DNA from: Lateolabrax maculatus
Taxonomy: Eukaryota; Chordata; Actinopteri; Acropomatiformes; Lateolabracidae
Direction of reading: 5' to 3'
NCBI GenBank assembly: GCA_031216445.1
Contig: CM062214.1
Span: forward strand, 16,832,001 to 16,896,000
Length of the DNA stretch: 64,000 nucleotides
The number at the start of each line of letters is the position of its first letter. Positions within the stretch are counted from its first letter, which is position 1. Under the pieces are notes generated by a model that saw only the letters and a program-made list of their open reading frames with translations, was not told the DNA's origin and did no database searches. Both the position numbers and the translations under genes were made by a program. This document shows, piece after piece, positions 60,295-64,000 of the stretch.

Positions 60295-63200
60295 AGTCTG
60301 TTTCACGTGCGCTCTTTTTTTTTTTCCCCACTTGAAACTAGGGTGAAGGTCAGAATGGCGAATTTGATATAAGAGCTGACGTGCTTCCATGGAGCACCTT
60401 GTCAACTCTAAACAATAGGTTTGCAGGAGCTGTTATGCCGAATAAAGAATGTTCGCATATTCCCAGAGAAATGTCCTCCGCTAGACATTCCCAAAAGAGA
60501 TGAGAACATTTGTCTGCATACATTTTTACCAGCCCTGGCCCAGTAGAAAATGGAGGTTGAAGTAAAATGAATTAATTTAACATATGAGCAAATAAGTTAT
60601 TTCACCTGGAAGATTGAAAAAGTCATCCAATATGCACATTACAACCTTTATTCATGTGGTATTTGATTTCGTCATTAAATGCTCAAATAGTCTGCACTGG
60701 CCCATCTTATACAGCTTTGTGTTCAAATTTAAGCTCTTGTTCAAACCAAACATATAATGTTGCAGCTTTATTAGGCTGCACATAATGTCTATTAAGAAGT
60801 AACAGATGTTAGCAGTTGCATAATGGCAAGAAAAAAGCAGCTGGCTGTGATGTTGTACAGCGGTGTGATCAAATAGTTTAATTTGATCTGACCTCTTTGT
60901 CTCAGTGGTATCTCTGAGCTGCCTCTTGGTAGGAGCTTACAAAACAGTGTCATTAAACAGGTCAAGATGAATGGAGACAAGAGCCAGTCAGGTCCAAATA
61001 TACAGCTCTCACAAGAAAGTAAACTGCAGCTAAGTGTATTTTTTTGTACTAATGAAATAAATTCTGTTAGGTTTTTATGAAAATGGCAATTTATTTTATT
61101 TCTGAACATGATCTTGAGGTATCTTGTGAAGGAATAAAACAGAGACCCTGATTATAAAAAAATCCTGACTCAAAAATGGATTGATGCGTGTTAATATAAC
61201 TGCTTTATTCATTTCCATTGTCAGAGATCTCTCACCAACCAGTAGTCACAGGCAGTTTCATCTCAAATTAAATTCATTTGGATATGACGTTTTAATTGGA
61301 ACACTATTCCCATTAATTGAACAAATTAGAGAGAGTCTTCTGGGGGTAAGGTAATCTTTGGGAGAGATGATTTTGGAATTCACAATTTAAAATTTAAAAT
61401 CAGCTGCTCTGCTTTGTTGGTGTGGCAGCCAGTTTGCGGCAGTGCGCACGGGCAGCGCCAACGCTCGAGGTCTCAGCGGCTCTCAGGGCTCACATTGTCT
61501 TCATTAAAAGCGATTAAGGAATAGGTCAATTTAGTCTGCTTGACTGGTTGGAGTTGTGCATTTCCTCCCTATGAAATGTCTTTGTCTTCATCTGCCCAAG
61601 CTCTGTGGGCCCGGGCAGTCACTCGAGCAGCAAATATGATCCGGCACTTTTTTATGCTTGTTTACATGTCTGATTGAACGTCTTGGTGAGTCATGGCAGT
61701 GTAGTTTTAAATGTTGTCATTTTTGTTCTCACTGGTTTGTGAATGTGTGTGCGTACACGTGTTTAGGTTTACACGCTCCTGTGCTCTGTTTCGGCACGCA
61801 TGGCGCCTGGGTGCTGATGAGTTGCTGTCTGATTAGCAATGAAAAGCGCTGTTCACCCTGCAGCTCGAACTACTGTGAGCAATTAATTACGCAAATAAAA
61901 ATCACCGTAAAATTTGTGTGTTTGATTTCATGAACATATGTGGATACAAATCAAATGGTGTTTTGAATGGATGCTGTTTCTGTGTTCTTAAAGATTTTTT
62001 TTTTTTCACCCCTATTCAAAAAAATAATAATTCTGAATTCACTGTTGCTTTTGGAGAAATCAGGTGCCGTGTGTTTAGGTTTACAGTTTCTCCACATTAA
62101 CTTCTGTTTAAGAATACAACATGTGACATTGCAGTGTTTTTGAATTGCCTTCCAGAAAGACAGTTGACACTGACTACAGTAAATATGAAATGTATTGCAA
62201 ATGTTTCATTTCAGGGTAGACACCTGTCAGTATAAGTAGGAGAGAAAACCTGGCGTCAGGAGGAACGAGTTGTAGATAAACGTTGTACATACTGTGCTGT
62301 ATGTTATCATATTATAAAGGAAATTGTCTATTCATCCTACATTTGCAGCACAAAATGCTTCATTCTAACAAATGATTGCTACATTATTCCCTAGTTATAT
62401 GTACATTGTTCTGCACTATTGAACAAGATATGTGCATTATGTAGGCCACTGCATGCAGAAAAAAAGGGAGAAATCTCTCTTGCCATGTCGTTAATATTTG
62501 TATTACAACTTTGCAAATGAGCCTTTTGAAATATCAGCTCATTGTGTTCCACCCTATTCAGATCATGTGGTTTCTCAGCTACCACATTGTTGTGTGTCAA
62601 CAGACACTTTGAGCACCTGTGACCACGGAACTAGATGCTGAGTATGAACCTTGAATCACAGCACAGTTTTAAAACACAATTTGTTTGTGCTTTCAAATTG
62701 AAAAAAAAATTTCATCAGTCCTGGCACTCTCAGTTAATATATTGTAGAGCAAACCTTGGAAAATATTCTTAAATTGAAACACTATTCTTGCCTCTGATAT
62801 GAATGAAGTAAGAAATAAAGAAAAATAATATCTTGGAATGTCGGGACGAACAGTAGTGGTCATGTAAAGTGGTTGAGAGCCCTAATTGGAGCTCTCTATT
62901 GTAAAATGTAGAGGGAAAGCAGAGGATAGGGTGTAAGGAGGAAAGACAGAGAGCCAGACAGAGGGGCTCTTAGATAGTGGGGCCAGGGGGAAAAAGTTCC
63001 CCCATGCTTGTCAGAGTTTGAGCAAGTTCAGAATTGATGGAGCCCACAGGCAGCACTGCTAATTTTAGTTGAAATCACCTAAGTGGTTTGGCTAATTTAT
63101 CCAGGCTCCTCGGCCTCAGCCCCTGGTTTCTGGCTCTCCCCTGCCTCCCCCTCCCTCCCAGATATATCCACAAAGCGTGAAGGTACCAGGAGGTGATAGT

Positions 63201-64000
63201 GGGAACAGAAGGGTATTTTGTGCCCAGCTGAGTTGCGGAGCACTGGGTGGTTTCAACCTGTGTCATACATTTGGATATTGTTTGACCCTTAACAACAGCC
63301 CAGGTTCAACCATCTATTCCGTAAAAGGATGTACACCACTCTGTATTTAATGGAAAATGTGAAATTACATTTTAATTTTAAACCATGTGAAGAAAAATAG
63401 ATGCAATCACTGTATATCTGATATCTCTTAATGCTGTTTTATATTTCACATTTCTGGTATTTCTCGATAGTTTAATGTAGATATGATTTAAATAGCAGGA
63501 GATAACTATGATTTTAAATCTTTTGGAGAGGATGTTGCCAGCAAGTTTGATTTTGTGTAATGATGGTGTGCCAGCTGGATATGCTGAACATGTTGAAGCT
63601 TAACAAGCAACATTGCTGCTTTTGATTGTTTAGTAACAAGTCAGCTGGTCCCTTCTTTTGTGTGTCTTTCAACACCAATTTGATAGAAAGTTGGGAAAAG
63701 GGGATTTAAAATGAAACTTAAAATTGTCATGCACAAGGTCAGCATAGATAAAATGAATATATATTGCCTTCCAGTAATTAAAATGCTGTTATGTTATTTG
63801 TAGATATACTTTGTAGAGGCTTGTAGGCTGCAATTCAAATAGCAAGTTATGGCTGAGTTATTTTGTACGCTTTACATTCCCATGATGAAACCAGAGCAGG
63901 TTGTCTAAACAAGTGAAATATCAGGGTGACTGAAGTACATCAAACCGTCAGACGTTGTGAGCCTCTTGAGTGTGAAGCAGCGTGGATATGCATGCCAAGA

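Larger units (their letters stand above)
46485..64000 (+). other. Presumed first intron (open to window end)
   Basis: No second exon with a credible acceptor, coding content and donor was found downstream of the exon at 46,331, so the remaining 17.5 kb is treated as intron 1. A large first intron after a short CpG-island exon is common in vertebrate regulatory genes. The stretch 48,210-55,700 is ordinary AT-rich sequence with a few complex patches (about 50,130-50,240 and 53,690-53,910). The stretch 58,000-64,000 holds patches at 58,385-58,670 and 61,400-61,640; otherwise I see nothing specific. If the donor is wrong, this is intergenic. Confidence 0.5.

Noticed and set aside
1..64000. CRISPR arrays, bacterial operons, rRNA, intact tRNA genes, known microRNA hairpins
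   Set aside because: No regularly spaced repeats, no intact tRNA with both boxes, and no seed of the well-known conserved microRNAs I looked for; the genome is eukaryotic.

Overview
The window looks like vertebrate, almost certainly teleost fish, chromosomal DNA. It is AT-rich and mostly non-coding, with no operon structure and no long conserved reading frames. It carries dispersed decayed repeats of types common in fish: tRNA-derived SINEs, L2/Rex-like LINE remnants and a small hAT-type inverted-repeat element with an 8-bp target duplication. One strongly CpG-rich block stands out around 45.1-47.8 kb. The exact species cannot be told; a spiny-rayed fish is my guess from the repeat types.

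Layout. Bases 1-45,110 look like an intergenic gene desert: no convincing exon, a few repeats, and scattered patches of unusually complex, homeodomain-site-rich sequence that could be conserved regulatory elements. At about 45,111 the composition switches abruptly to a CpG island with two CACGTG sites and a GC box. Within the island a short first coding exon (46,331-46,484, + strand) starts at an ATG in good context and ends at a consensus splice donor. It encodes 51 residues of a proline/acid-rich, probably disordered N-terminus. I do not recognise the gene and give no symbol. Everything downstream to 64,000 is read as its first intron. That intron begins with a remarkable cluster of homopolymer runs and contains a degraded reverse-transcriptase fragment and further regulatory-looking patches.

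How it fits together. A single gene promoter with a CpG island, at least 17.5 kb of first intron and a 45-kb upstream desert is the usual architecture of a vertebrate developmental regulator surrounded by distal enhancers. That is an inference from layout, not from recognition of the protein. I found no credible undescribed multi-gene system. The most unusual structures are the homopolymer cluster with its nested C-run/hairpin/G-run inverted repeat (47,841-47,920) and the well-bounded hAT-like element at 37,303-37,701.
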